Shown: positions 34,133 to 42,916 of the stretch, in pieces
Numbering within the stretch: position 1 is the first letter of the stretch
Layout: every line of letters starts with the position of its first letter
Assembly (NCBI RefSeq): GCF_003474385.1
Contig: NZ_QUCY01000004.1
Location: forward strand, 49,608-113,607
DNA: 64,000 nucleotides
From: Senegalimassilia sp003474385
GTDB lineage: Bacteria > Actinomycetota > Coriobacteriia > Coriobacteriales > Eggerthellaceae
Reading direction: 5' to 3'
Made by a program: the position numbers and the translations under genes
The notes under the pieces: model-generated
Databases searched by the model: none
Told to the model about the DNA's origin: nothing
What the model saw: only the letters and a program-made list of their open reading frames with translations

Positions 34133-36310
34133 CTAGGTCCAGAACAGCACCGTCTCGATGATGTCCTGATACGACCAGGGGTAGATATCGGAGAACCATC
34201 CGGTTTCCGGAACGAAGCAGAGAAGCGCGACGTACAGCACCGAGATGCAGACGAGCGTCAGCAGCCCCTTCATGAGCAGCACCTGTGCCGTCGATCCGGG
34301 CCTGAGGTTCTCGTTGACGATGAACGCCAAAAGCACCGATGCCGCCAGGAACATGAAGCTGAAGTCCGCGTAGTAGCGCTGCAAGATACCCGCCATCTGC
34401 GCATCCATCAGCGCAACCACCACGCCACCGAACAGCAAGGCGATGATGACGCCCGCAATGGTCCGGGTTGAGCGCGTTTTGAAGCGCAATGCCAGGATAC
34501 GGCGCGAGAACGGCAGGATCCACAGGATGGGAAGGCATGCCAGCACGCCGCCGAACGTGATCTCCTTGATGGTCTGCCCCAAGTAGGTGGTCTCAAACGG
34601 AGCAGGCTGCACAAACGGGAACACGCCGGTCATGGAAGGCGGCTGCAGGAAGTATGCGAACAGCGCCGGAGCCAAACGCCCGATGTTCCAACCGCGCTTT
34701 GTCATGTCGTTGACCGTCAGGTTGTAGTTCGCGCCGAAATCGGTGAAGCTGCCGAAACGAGCATGGTTGTACAGCATGAGGCCCGCCGCCACCACGATAT
34801 ACGGCGCCATCAAGCACGCAAACTCGATCGCGCCCTTACGCGTAAGGATGGTCCGCTTCGTGATGTACTTGCGCCAGAACAGCGGGAATGCCACCAGCGA
34901 CAGCACAATCAGCTGCGGGCGGCACCCGACAACCAGGGCCATGCACAGGCTCCCGCCCAAATACCAACCGCAAGGACGCTTCGCCGCACGGCCGCGCATC
35001 CACAGATACAAGCCCCACACCGAGAACGCCAGCCCCATGGAAATGGGAAGCGAATAGAACGTGGGGAACTTCAGCAAATACAGGATGCCGCAGCACATGA
35101 CCAGCGGGATCTGCAGCAACAGGTACAAGCCCAGGCTGACTCGCTTGAAGTGATAGCGCGCAAACCTGTCAAGCAACGCCGAACACCCCAGCACAAACAT
35201 GATGACGGCTATGAGCACGCCGATGGCTGTGGGAAAATTCGACCCCGTTAGCAAATAGAACGGCAAGTAAAACACGAGCACGGGCACCACGCCGAAGTAC
35301 ACATAGTAGTGACCATCGTGGTATGCGACGTCGAACAGGTACTCCTCGCCCGTTTCCTTCTGCAGCTCGTCACGTGCGCCCTTGTCGTAGGGGTCTTCCA
35401 TGTCTTGGAGCCATTGCGGAGGCGTTTCCTCCAGATACAGCTGGCCATGAGCCATGGACTTGGCAAGCTCAGCGTATTGCTGGGCGTTTTCGCCGCCGAC
35501 CTTGAACGTGTTGGCAATGCCGGTGCCATCCCACGAGCCGGAATTGTACGTGCTGGTGGCGACGCCAACCAGATTCGAGCCCATGAACAGATACGAGCTG
35601 AGCAGCACGATCTCGATCGCCACGGCGGTGATGAGCGCAGCCTTGGATTTACGCGGATTGCGAACGATGCCGATGCGGTAGATGGCCGACTTCGGACGGA
35701 AGATGAACGCAAGAGCCAAGATACCCAACGTGAACAAGAAACGCGTTTGGTTGAACAAGAACGGTTCCCGTGCGTTGATGGACACATCGGAAAGCTTCAC
35801 CGGGTAGTTGATATCCTCGCCGGTGATGGTGATCTTAAGATTGGTCACCAGGCCCGTGGTGTTCAGATTGATGTACTCGCTTTGATCGCACAGCGTGTTG
35901 ACGTCCACCTCGGGAACGCCCACCGTGTACTCGGTGGAATCGAAGTAGGTGCTGTGAGCCTCGTCGGTGAACTGGATCTTCACCTTCAGCTGCTGCGCGG
36001 GCTGCCGGTAATCGAAGTTCAGCCACACGTTATGGACCTCGGAATTGAGGTTCTTGAATTCGATGACGTGATTGACTTCGGTGACGCGATACTGGTTATC
36101 GAGGGTCTTCGTCAGCGACAAACGGTTGTCCAAATTGGTGGTGTGGTAGCCCGCCGTCCGGAAGTAGTTGAAGTTGAACACGAACGTTTCCAGCACCAAA
36201 GCCGCAAAGATCAGCAGCACGGCGCTTTTCACGACGTGCTTTACCGTAGCGCCATGCTTAAGCATAAGCTGCTGGTGCCAGTAAGATATGTTCTGCTTCA
36301 TGGTAGGCAT
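34133..36310 (-). CDS. large polytopic membrane protein, function unknown
   Basis: A membrane protein of about 725 residues. One helix near residues 25-45 is followed by an extracellular beta-rich region of about 150 residues, and then ten or more hydrophobic helices that fill the rest. The topology and the loop with SKMAHGQLYLEE-like residues (AKSMAHGQLYLEETPP) recall GT-C glycosyltransferase-type proteins of Gram-positive bacteria, but no catalytic motif can be assigned. No Shine-Dalgarno precedes any of the three ATGs (36322, 36310, 36301). A TATAAT covers the first, so a leaderless start at 36310 is chosen. It is not part of the nag cluster by spacing alone (88 bp) but reads in the same direction. 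Confidence 0.7.
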   Translation of the reverse strand: MPTMKQNISYWHQQLMLKHGATVKHVVKSAVLLIFAALVLETFVFNFNYFRTAGYHTTNLDNRLSLTKTLDNQYRVTEVNHVIEFKNLNSEVHNVWLNFDYRQPAQQLKVKIQFTDEAHSTYFDSTEYTVGVPEVDVNTLCDQSEYINLNTTGLVTNLKITITGEDINYPVKLSDVSINAREPFLFNQTRFLFTLGILALAFIFRPKSAIYRIGIVRNPRKSKAALITAVAIEIVLLSSYLFMGSNLVGVATSTYNSGSWDGTGIANTFKVGGENAQQYAELAKSMAHGQLYLEETPPQWLQDMEDPYDKGARDELQKETGEEYLFDVAYHDGHYYVYFGVVPVLVFYLPFYLLTGSNFPTAIGVLIAVIMFVLGCSALLDRFARYHFKRVSLGLYLLLQIPLVMCCGILYLLKFPTFYSLPISMGLAFSVWGLYLWMRGRAAKRPCGWYLGGSLCMALVVGCRPQLIVLSLVAFPLFWRKYITKRTILTRKGAIEFACLMAPYIVVAAGLMLYNHARFGSFTDFGANYNLTVNDMTKRGWNIGRLAPALFAYFLQPPSMTGVFPFVQPAPFETTYLGQTIKEITFGGVLACLPILWILPFSRRILALRFKTRSTRTIAGVIIALLFGGVVVALMDAQMAGILQRYYADFSFMFLAASVLLAFIVNENLRPGSTAQVLLMKGLLTLVCISVLYVALLCFVPETGWFSDIYPWSYQDIIETVLFWT

Positions 36311-36320
36311 ACGGCGAAAC

Positions 36321-36326
36321 ATTATA
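36321..36326 (-). promoter_or_regulatory. minus-10 TATAAT of the membrane-protein gene
   Basis: A consensus TATAAT on the minus strand overlaps the most upstream ATG. Transcription should begin near 36310-36314, which is at or next to the second ATG. Confidence 0.5.
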
Positions 36327-36334
36327 CGGGATAA

Positions 36335-36363
36335 GCAAAGGGAGGGGTAGTTTCACCCCTCCC
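36335..36363 (-). terminator. terminator of adk
   Basis: GGGAGGGG/CCCCTCCC forms an 8-bp stem with an eight-base loop, followed on the minus strand by TTTGCTT. It lies about 35 bp after the adk stop. Confidence 0.75.
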
Positions 36364-36396
36364 TCTCAAGCAATATGCACGTTTTTACGGTAGATG

Positions 36397-37023
36397 CTAC
36401 AGACCCAGAGCCTGCTTCACATCAGCGTAAACGACGTCGACGTCGCGGTCGCCGTCGATGGACACAAGCAAATCGCAGCCACGATAGTAGTCGATCAGCG
36501 GAGCCGTGGACTTCTCGTAGACATCAAGACGATTGCGCACCGTGGCCTCGTTGTCGTCGTCGCGCTGATACATCTCGCCACCGCATGCGGGGCAAGCGGC
36601 ATCGGCAACGGAGCCGATGTGGCCGCACTCCTTGCACATGCGACGAGAAGTCAGGCGCTTGACGATGACCTCGAAGTCGACATCGATGAGCAGAGCGGCG
36701 TTCAGCGGACGCTTCAGCTCGGCCAGCATGGTATCAAGAGCCACAGCCTGCGTGGTGGTACGCGGGAAGCCGTCCAGGATGACGCCCTTCTCGGTGTCAG
36801 GCTGCTCGATGCGCTCCTTCATGAGGTCGATGATCAGTTCATCGGGAACCAGCTCGCCAGCGTCCATGAAGCCCTTGGCCTTAACGCCCAGGGGGGTCTG
36901 ATTCTTAACGGCAGCGCGAAGGATGTCGCCCGTGGAGATATGGCACAGGCCGCAATCCTCGACCAGCTTGGCAGCCTGCGTGCCCTTACCGGCGCCCGGG
37001 GCGCCCAGCAACACGATGTTCAT
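36397..37023 (-). CDS. adk: adenylate kinase
   Basis: A 208-residue adenylate kinase (AMP + ATP to 2 ADP). The P-loop is LLGAPGAGKGTQA, the AMP site includes HISTGDILRAA, and the lid is a zinc type with CKECGHIG and CPACGGEMY. The position after secY is the conserved actinobacterial order. Here, however, adk is followed by a terminator and a membrane-protein gene rather than map and infA. Confidence 0.96.
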   Translation of the reverse strand: MNIVLLGAPGAGKGTQAAKLVEDCGLCHISTGDILRAAVKNQTPLGVKAKGFMDAGELVPDELIIDLMKERIEQPDTEKGVILDGFPRTTTQAVALDTMLAELKRPLNAALLIDVDFEVIVKRLTSRRMCKECGHIGSVADAACPACGGEMYQRDDDNEATVRNRLDVYEKSTAPLIDYYRGCDLLVSIDGDRDVDVVYADVKQALGL

Positions 37024-37072
37024 GGTGAAGCAATCCTTTCGAGATATGCAGATAATGCTTCTCCATCATAAC

Positions 37073-37100
37073 AAAAAAGGGAGGGCCCGAAGGCCCTCCC
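37073..37100 (-). terminator. terminator or attenuator between secY and adk
   Basis: A 9-bp perfect stem (GGGAGGGCC arm) with a CGAA-type loop is followed on the minus strand by TTTTTTG. It would limit readthrough from the ribosomal operon into adk. Confidence 0.8.
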
Positions 37101-37122
37101 TATCGGTAACTGCAAGGTTTCC

Positions 37123-38403
37123 CTACTTGAAGAATCCCTCGTAGTTATGCATCTTCAACTGGCTTTCAACCTTGCTCATGGTATCGAGCGCAACGCCGAT
37201 CATGATGAGGATGGAAGTACCACCGAACGCCTGGATAAGCGTGTTGCCGGTGAAGTAGAAGATAATGGTCGGCACGACCGCGATGACCGCGATGAAGATA
37301 CCGCCCGGAAGCGTGACGCGATGCAGCACGTTCTTGATGTAGGTCACGGTAGCGGAACCGGGACGCACACCGGGAATGAAGCCGCCTTGCTTGCGCAGGT
37401 TGTCCGCCGTCTCCTCGGGATTGAACACCATGGAGGTGTAGAAATACGCGAAGAAGACGATGAGCGCGATGGTGAGAATCCAGTTCACCCAACCCGTGGA
37501 GATGGCATCGGCGAATGCCGTCAACCAACCCACGTTGAACAGAGCAGCAAGCTGAGCCGGGAAGTAGATCAGGCAGCTTGCGAAGATGATCGGGATGACG
37601 CCCGCCGCATTCACCTTCAAGGGAATGTAGGTGGACTGACCGCCCATCATCTTACGACCCTGCACGCGCTTGGCGTAGTTCACCGGGATACGGCGCTGCG
37701 CACGCTCCACGAAGATGATCGCGGGGATGCACACGAGCACCACTGCCAGGATGAGCACCGTGATGGCAATGCCCATGCCGGTATCGGTGGTCAAGTTCAC
37801 CGAAGAGAAGATGGCCGAAGGCACACGGCTGACGATGCTCACGAAGATGATGAGCGACATGCCGTTGCCGACGCCGCGCTGCGTGATGAGCTCGCCCATC
37901 CACATGATGAACGCGGTACCGGCCACCAACGTGAACACCACCAGGATATCGGTGACGATCTCGGGGACCTCGGAAGAGAACACCACGCCGTACTGCGGGG
38001 ACTTGAACAGCAGCAAGTAGCCGATGGCGTTGATCAGGCCCAAGGCCAGCGTCAGGTAACGCGTAACCTGGGTGATGCGACGCCTACCGGTCTCGCCTTC
38101 CTTCGCCCATCGGCCAACAGCCGGGATAACGCCCTGCATCAGCTGCATGATGATGGATGCCGTGATGTAGGGCATGATGCCCAGCGAGAATACCGAGAAG
38201 TTCGAAAGCGCACCGCCGGTGAACAAGTCCAGCATGGTCATGGACACGCCCGAATCCTGGAACGAGTGAGCGAACTCGTGGAACGGGATGCCCGGAACCG
38301 GCACGTAGGAACCGAATCGATAGAGCGCAAGGATGCCCAGCGTGAACAAGATTTTCTTGCGCAGCTCGGGAACCTTGAACGCGTCGATGATAGAGCTTAG
38401 CAA
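37123..38403 (-). CDS. secY: preprotein translocase subunit SecY
   Basis: The 426-residue, ten-helix channel subunit of the Sec translocon. The N-terminus MLSSIIDAFKVPELRKKILF and the plug region YVPVPGIPFHEF are typical; the helix 5-7 segments and the C-terminal GGTSILIMIGVALDT are intact. The start is TTG at 38403, with AAAGG upstream. It overlaps the rplO stop by seven bases, so its translation is coupled to L15. Confidence 0.97.
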   Translation of the reverse strand: MLSSIIDAFKVPELRKKILFTLGILALYRFGSYVPVPGIPFHEFAHSFQDSGVSMTMLDLFTGGALSNFSVFSLGIMPYITASIIMQLMQGVIPAVGRWAKEGETGRRRITQVTRYLTLALGLINAIGYLLLFKSPQYGVVFSSEVPEIVTDILVVFTLVAGTAFIMWMGELITQRGVGNGMSLIIFVSIVSRVPSAIFSSVNLTTDTGMGIAITVLILAVVLVCIPAIIFVERAQRRIPVNYAKRVQGRKMMGGQSTYIPLKVNAAGVIPIIFASCLIYFPAQLAALFNVGWLTAFADAISTGWVNWILTIALIVFFAYFYTSMVFNPEETADNLRKQGGFIPGVRPGSATVTYIKNVLHRVTLPGGIFIAVIAVVPTIIFYFTGNTLIQAFGGTSILIMIGVALDTMSKVESQLKMHNYEGFFK

Positions 38404-38846
38404 GGCTCTTCGACCTTTCCGCCAGCTGCCTCGATCTTCGCCTTGGCGGAGGCAGAAACCTTATCGACCTTGATAGTCAGGGCCTTGGTGATGTCGCCAT
38501 CGCCGAGAACCTTCACCAGGGCGTCCTCATGCTTGATGATGCCCTTGGCCTTCAGGGAAGCACCGTCGACGACGTCGCCGGCCTCGAACTTCTCCTCGAG
38601 ACGGGAGACGTTGACGGGCAGGTACTCGACGCGGTTGATGTTGCGGAAGCCGGGCAGCTTCGGCAGACGACGGGCCAGCGGAGTCTGGCCGCCCTCGAAG
38701 CCGGCGCCCTTGCCGCCACCGGAGCGGGACTTCTGGCCGTTCATACCGCGACCGGCGGTCTTGCCCTGGCCGGCAGCGTGGCCGCGGCCGACGCGCTTGC
38801 GGTTCTTACGAGAGCCCTCTGCGGGCTTGAGGTCCTTGAGTTCCAT
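38397..38846 (-). CDS. rplO: 50S ribosomal protein L15
   Basis: 149 residues. The glycine- and basic-rich N-terminus (RKNRKRVGRGHAAGQGKTAG) and the RLPKLPGFRN segment are diagnostic. A 159-bp gap separates it from rpmD, and a near-consensus promoter lies in that gap, so rplO may start an internal transcription unit with secY and adk. Confidence 0.97.
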   Translation of the reverse strand: MELKDLKPAEGSRKNRKRVGRGHAAGQGKTAGRGMNGQKSRSGGGKGAGFEGGQTPLARRLPKLPGFRNINRVEYLPVNVSRLEEKFEAGDVVDGASLKAKGIIKHEDALVKVLGDGDITKALTIKVDKVSASAKAKIEAAGGKVEEPC

Positions 38847-38923
38847 TCTTTTCTCCTTGCAGATAGCTTACCGGGCTCCCGCCCGGTGCTGGCAGCTCGC
38901 CGCCAGCAAACTTCCAATACAGC

Positions 38924-38956
38924 CGATTGGCGCGCCGAAAACCGACACGCCAATCG
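38924..38956 (-). other. leader hairpin before rplO
   Basis: CGATTGGCG and CGCCAATCG form a perfect 9-bp stem with a 15-base loop. It lies at the start of the transcript expected from the internal promoter and about 80 bp before rplO. Confidence 0.45.
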
Positions 38957-38959
38957 AGA

Positions 38960-38988
38960 ATTCTACCCTAGACGGGTAAGTATGCCAA
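38960..38988 (-). promoter_or_regulatory. internal promoter for rplO-secY-adk
   Basis: TTGGCA (38983-38988) and TAGAAT (38960-38965) are spaced by exactly 17 bases on the minus strand, each matching five of six consensus positions. Confidence 0.7.
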
Positions 38989-39005
38989 GGTGGCGATTGG
39001 GAACT

Positions 39006-39197
39006 TTACAGCTCCTCCACCTTGATGAGATGCTTCACCTTGAAGATCATGCCGCGGATGTTGGCATTGTCGACCTGGTCGATGGAACGGCCGATCTTGC
39101 CGAGCCCCAGGGCCTTCAGCGTTGCAGCCTGATCCTTCTTGTAACCGATGGAGCTCTTCACCTGCGTAAGACGCAGCGTCTTCTTAGCGTCGGACAT
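39006..39197 (-). CDS. rpmD: 50S ribosomal protein L30
   Basis: 63 residues (LRLTQVKSSIGYKKDQAATL, then GLGKIGRSI), the normal bacterial length. The start at 39197 follows GGAAGGAG. Five bases follow the rpsE stop. Confidence 0.96.
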   Translation of the reverse strand: MSDAKKTLRLTQVKSSIGYKKDQAATLKALGLGKIGRSIDQVDNANIRGMIFKVKHLIKVEEL

Positions 39198-39201
39198 GGG
39201 T

Positions 39202-39723
39202 TTACTCCTTCCAGCCGTAGATCTTGGCAACGGAAATGCCACGACGCTCGGCGACGGACTCGGGGGACTGCATTTCCTTCAGACCCTCGGCCGTGGCCTT
39301 GACGACGTTCATGACGTTGTCGGTGCCCAGAGACTTGCACAGGACGTTCTCCACACCGGACAGCTCCAGGACGGCGCGAGCAGCGCCGCCGGCGATAACG
39401 CCGGTACCGGGAACAGCAGGCTTGATGAGGACGCGACCGGCACCGAACTCGCCGATGATCTCATGCGGCAGCGTCTTCTCGTCGGTTAGCGGCACGGAGA
39501 ACATGTTCTTCTTTGCGTCCTCCACGCCCTTCTTAATGGCCGTAGGCACTTCCTGGGACTTGCCCATGCCGATGCCAACGTGGCCGTTGCGGTCGCCCAC
39601 GACCACCAGCGCGGTCAGACCGAAGCGGCGACCACCCTTGACGACCTTGGACACGCGGTTGATATAAACGACGCGCTCTTCGAGCTCGGGAGCTGCGGCG
39701 TTCTCTTGCTTGTTGCGAGCCAT
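39202..39723 (-). CDS. rpsE: 30S ribosomal protein S5
   Basis: 173 residues, with the double-stranded RNA-binding segment VVYINRVSKVVKGGRRFGLT and the GAGRVLIKPAVPGTGVIAGG loop. The N-terminal Glu/Ala-rich extension is usual for Actinobacteria. It sits in the conserved order L18-S5-L30. Confidence 0.97.
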   Translation of the reverse strand: MARNKQENAAAPELEERVVYINRVSKVVKGGRRFGLTALVVVGDRNGHVGIGMGKSQEVPTAIKKGVEDAKKNMFSVPLTDEKTLPHEIIGEFGAGRVLIKPAVPGTGVIAGGAARAVLELSGVENVLCKSLGTDNVMNVVKATAEGLKEMQSPESVAERRGISVAKIYGWKE

Positions 39724-39737
39724 AGACTAAACCCCTT

Positions 39738-40106
39738 CTAGAATTTCAGACCGGCTTCACGAGCGGCGTCGGCCAGAGCCTTGACGCGCCCATGGTACAG
39801 GTTGCCACCACGATCGAAAACGACTTCCGTGATGCCGCATTCCTGAGCCTTCTTGCCTGCGATCTCACCGAGAGCGGTAGCGCCCTCGACGTTAGCGCCG
39901 TTCTTGCCCGTGGCCTTGAAATCAGGGCCCAGGGTGGAAACGCCGCACAGGGTCTTGCCCGCAACGTCGTCGACGAACTGCACGTAGATGTTGTTGTTGC
40001 TGCGCGTCACGCAAAGACGGGGACGCTCCGGCGTGCCGGAGATCTTACCGCGCACGCGACGATGGCGACGGGCCAGCGCAGCTTGCTTTTTCTGAAGCTT
40101 ATTCAT
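39738..40106 (-). CDS. rplR: 50S ribosomal protein L18
   Basis: 122 residues with ARRHRRVRGKISGTPERPRL at the N-terminus and FDRGGNLYHGRVKALADAAR at the end, both diagnostic of the 5S rRNA-binding protein. The start is ATG at 40106. Confidence 0.97.
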   Translation of the reverse strand: MNKLQKKQAALARRHRRVRGKISGTPERPRLCVTRSNNNIYVQFVDDVAGKTLCGVSTLGPDFKATGKNGANVEGATALGEIAGKKAQECGITEVVFDRGGNLYHGRVKALADAAREAGLKF

Positions 40107-40138
40107 GGTAATCCCTTCGTTCAGTTACGCTTGCGCGC

Positions 40139-40678
40139 TTAGTCCTTGCCAGCCTTGCCGACCTTGCGGCGGACATGCTCGCCCTCATAGCGGATGCCCT
40201 TGCCCTTATAAGGCTCAGGCTTGCGCCATGCGCGGACGTTCGCGGCCACCTGGCCGACCTGCTCCTTGCTGATGCCGGAGACGACGATCTCGGTCTGGCT
40301 GGGAACCTCGAACGTGATGTTCTTGGGGCACTCCATGAGCACGGGGTGCGAGAAGCCCAGCTGCATCTCCAGGTCCTTGCCCTTCAGCGCGGCACGATAG
40401 CCGACGCCGACCAACTGCAGCTTCTTCTGGTAGCCGGTGGAAACGCCCTCGACCATGTTGTGGATGAGGGTGCGGGTAAGGCCGTGCAGGCTCCTGGCCT
40501 CACGGGAGTCGTCAGGACGGGAGACGATGACCTCATCGCCTTCCTGGCTGATGGTCATCATGGGGTTGAACTCGCGAGTGAGCTCGCCCTTGGGGCCCTT
40601 GACCGTCACGATGTGGCCGTCGATCTTCACGTCGACGCCGGCAGGAACGGTAACGGGCTGCTTGCCGATACGAGACAT
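40139..40678 (-). CDS. rplF: 50S ribosomal protein L6
   Basis: 179 residues. MSRIGKQPVTVPAGVDV begins the protein and EPYKGKGIRYEGEHVRRKVG near the end is the conserved L6 signature. Confidence 0.97.
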   Translation of the reverse strand: MSRIGKQPVTVPAGVDVKIDGHIVTVKGPKGELTREFNPMMTISQEGDEVIVSRPDDSREARSLHGLTRTLIHNMVEGVSTGYQKKLQLVGVGYRAALKGKDLEMQLGFSHPVLMECPKNITFEVPSQTEIVVSGISKEQVGQVAANVRAWRKPEPYKGKGIRYEGEHVRRKVGKAGKD

Positions 40679-40697
40679 AAACCTATCCCTTCCTTTC

Positions 40698-41096
40698 CTA
40701 CCAGATGTACGCGATAACCTCGCCGCCGATGCCCTTCTTGCGGGCGTCGCGGTCGGTCATCACGCCGTTGGACGTGGAGACGATTGCAGTGCCGAGGCCG
40801 CCCAGAACGCGGGGCAGCTCGTCCTTGCCGGCGTAAATGCGCAGACCCGGCTTGGAGATGCGGCGGATGCCGCGGATGGTCTTGGCCTTCTTCTCGCCAT
40901 ACTTCAGCGTGATTTCGAGCGTGGCACGAGGCTCGCCTTCGACAACCTCGTAGCCGGCCACATAGCCCTCTTCCTGCATGATGCGGGCGATCTCGACCAG
41001 CTTCTTGCTGGAGGGCATGGAGACCGTAGCCTTGCCGGCAGAGTTAGCGTTACGCACGCGCGTAAGCATATCTGCGATAGGGTCAGTCATGGTCAT
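40698..41096 (-). CDS. rpsH: 30S ribosomal protein S8
   Basis: 132 residues with DPIADMLTRVRNANSAGK and the C-terminal STSNGVMTDRDARKKGIGGE signature. The start follows AAAGGAG at nine bases; a second ATG two codons on is possible. Confidence 0.97.
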   Translation of the reverse strand: MTMTDPIADMLTRVRNANSAGKATVSMPSSKKLVEIARIMQEEGYVAGYEVVEGEPRATLEITLKYGEKKAKTIRGIRRISKPGLRIYAGKDELPRVLGGLGTAIVSTSNGVMTDRDARKKGIGGEVIAYIW

Positions 41097-41205
41097 AGTA
41101 AGTTTCTCCTTTGGTTCGTGATGAGCCGATCGGTTCGGTTCGGATAGGCGCCCTTAGCACCCCCGCCTGAACCGTGGCACACCCGTACGTACCTTGTGTT
41201 TGGGC

Positions 41206-41391
41206 CTACCAGGAAGCCTTGGTCACGCCGGGCAGCTCGCCTTTGTTGGCCAGCTCGCGCAGGCACACGCGGCACAGGCCGAACTTACGGTAGTAAGCGC
41301 GCGGACGCCCGCAACGCGTGCAGCGATTGTGCTGGCGCGTGGAGAACTTCGGCTCGCGCTCGCTCTTGGCGATCATCGATTTCTTTGCCAT
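41206..41391 (-). CDS. rpsZ: 30S ribosomal protein S14, zinc type
   Basis: 61 residues. The four zinc cysteines are in CTRCGRPRAYYRKFGLCRVC, the short zinc-binding form of S14. No zinc-independent paralogue is seen in the window. Confidence 0.97.
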   Translation of the reverse strand: MAKKSMIAKSEREPKFSTRQHNRCTRCGRPRAYYRKFGLCRVCLRELANKGELPGVTKASW

Positions 41392-41414
41392 GCAAATCCT
41401 TCTTTCTTGTTTCC

Positions 41415-41437
41415 AAGCCCGCCGGGAAGGCGGGCTT
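41415..41437 (-). other. hairpin between rplE and rpsZ
   Basis: AAGCCCGCC and GGCGGGCTT pair perfectly across a five-base loop inside the operon. No T-run follows, so it is more likely a processing or stability element than a terminator. Confidence 0.5.
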
Positions 41438-41490
41438 TAAACTGCCTGCAGGATGACCTGGCCGGCCATCCTTACGGTCAAACAAAAGGG

Positions 41491-42042
41491 TTAGTCGCGG
41501 TCCTTGAACGGGAAGCCCAGCGCGGAAAGCAGCGCGAAAGCGTTCTCGTTGTTGCCGGCAGTGGTCACGAACGTGATGTCCATACCACGGGTGCGGTCGA
41601 CCTTATCGTACTCGATCTCGGGGAAGATCAGCTGCTCGGTGATGCCGAGCGTGTAGTTGCCGCGACCGTCGAAGCTGGTCGGGGAGATACCGCGGAAGTC
41701 GCGGACGCGCGGCAGAGCGGCGGCCAGCAGACGATCCAGGAACTCCCACATGCGGTCGCCACGCAGGGTGACCTTGCAGCCGATAGCCTGACCCTCGCGC
41801 ACATGGAAGCCTGCGATGGACTTCTTGGCACGGGTGATGCAGGGCTGCTGACCGGTGATGATGCGCATGTCGTTCATGGCAGCATCAAGCAGCTTGTGGT
41901 CGGAAGCAGCGGCGCCGACGCCCATGTTCACGACGATCTTCTCGAGACGCGGAACATTGTTGATGTTGTCGATGCCCAGCTCGCTTTCAAGCTTAGCGAC
42001 GATCTCGTTCTTGTACTTCTCTTTGAGACGAGGAGCAGTCAT
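41491..42042 (-). CDS. rplE: 50S ribosomal protein L5
   Basis: 183 residues with PRLEKIVVNMGVGAAASDHK, the 5S-binding signature, and RVRDFRGISPTSFDGRGNY. It is flanked on both sides by intergenic hairpins. Confidence 0.97.
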   Translation of the reverse strand: MTAPRLKEKYKNEIVAKLESELGIDNINNVPRLEKIVVNMGVGAAASDHKLLDAAMNDMRIITGQQPCITRAKKSIAGFHVREGQAIGCKVTLRGDRMWEFLDRLLAAALPRVRDFRGISPTSFDGRGNYTLGITEQLIFPEIEYDKVDRTRGMDITFVTTAGNNENAFALLSALGFPFKDRD

Positions 42043-42123
42043 GCGATTTCCTTTCGATGAATTAAACGCAGGATTTCCGACCCTGCGTCCCTGGTCTTAT
42101 ATGGCCAGGGTCATATTCTAAAC

Positions 42124-42147
42124 GCGGCCCGCGCAAAGGCGGGCCGC
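42124..42147 (-). other. hairpin between rplX and rplE
   Basis: GCGGCCCGC and GCGGGCCGC form a perfect 9-bp stem with a six-base loop in the 116-bp rplX-rplE gap. There is no U-run. Confidence 0.5.
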
Positions 42148-42158
42148 CTTCAACAAAA

Positions 42159-42482
42159 CTATTTATCGATGTCCTTGCCGCACTTCTTGCAAACGCGGAC
42201 CTTCTTGCCGGCCTCGTTCACGCGGTGGGACACGCGGGTGGGCTGCTTGCACTCGGGGCAGACGACCATGACGTTGGAGACATGGATGGAAGCCTCGACG
42301 GACATGATGCCGCCCTGCGGGTTCTGCTGAGTGGGGCGCATGGCCTTCTTGACCATGTTCACCTTCTCGACGACCACGCGCTGCTTGCTGGGGAGAGAAC
42401 GAACGACCTGGCCCTCCTTGCCCTTGTCCTTGCCGGACAGAACGCGGACGGTGTCGCCCTTCTTGATGTTCATGCTGTTCAT
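42159..42482 (-). CDS. rplX: 50S ribosomal protein L24
   Basis: 107 residues with the KOW motif KKGDTVRVLSGKDKGKEGQV. The C-terminus contains a CPECKQPTRV...CKKCG zinc-ribbon pair, seen in many L24 proteins of Gram-positive bacteria. The start is at 42482, eight bases after AAAGGGGG. Confidence 0.96.
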   Translation of the reverse strand: MNSMNIKKGDTVRVLSGKDKGKEGQVVRSLPSKQRVVVEKVNMVKKAMRPTQQNPQGGIMSVEASIHVSNVMVVCPECKQPTRVSHRVNEAGKKVRVCKKCGKDIDK

Positions 42483-42497
42483 TGCGAATAACCCCCT

Positions 42498-42866
42498 TTA
42501 CAGCGTCTCAGGTGCCAAGGACACGATCTTCATGTACTTCTTCTCGCGCAGCTCGCGGGCGACGGGCCCGAAGATACGCGTGCCGCGCGGCGCACCGTTG
42601 GCGTCGATCAGGACGGCGGCGTTCTGGTCGAACTTGATGTAGCTGCCGTCAGCGCGACGAACTTCCTTCTTCACGCGCACAACGACGCAGCGCACGACGT
42701 CACCCTTTTTGACAGCACCATTGGGCATAGCCTCTTTGACGCTGCAGATGATCACGTCGCCCAGGCCCGCGTAACGGCGCTTGGAGCCGCCCAGGACCTT
42801 GATGCACTGCACCTTGCGAGCGCCGGAGTTGTCGGCGACCGCGAGCATGGTTTGCATCTGAATCAT
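42498..42866 (-). CDS. rplN: 50S ribosomal protein L14
   Basis: 122 residues: MIQMQTMLAVADNSGARKV at the N-terminus and the GAPRGTRIFGPVARELREK end are diagnostic. Confidence 0.98.
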   Translation of the reverse strand: MIQMQTMLAVADNSGARKVQCIKVLGGSKRRYAGLGDVIICSVKEAMPNGAVKKGDVVRCVVVRVKKEVRRADGSYIKFDQNAAVLIDANGAPRGTRIFGPVARELREKKYMKIVSLAPETL

Positions 42867-42916
42867 TGCTTCAACCTATCTTTCAATCGGTAATCTGATG
42901 GGATAAGAGGAAAGGG

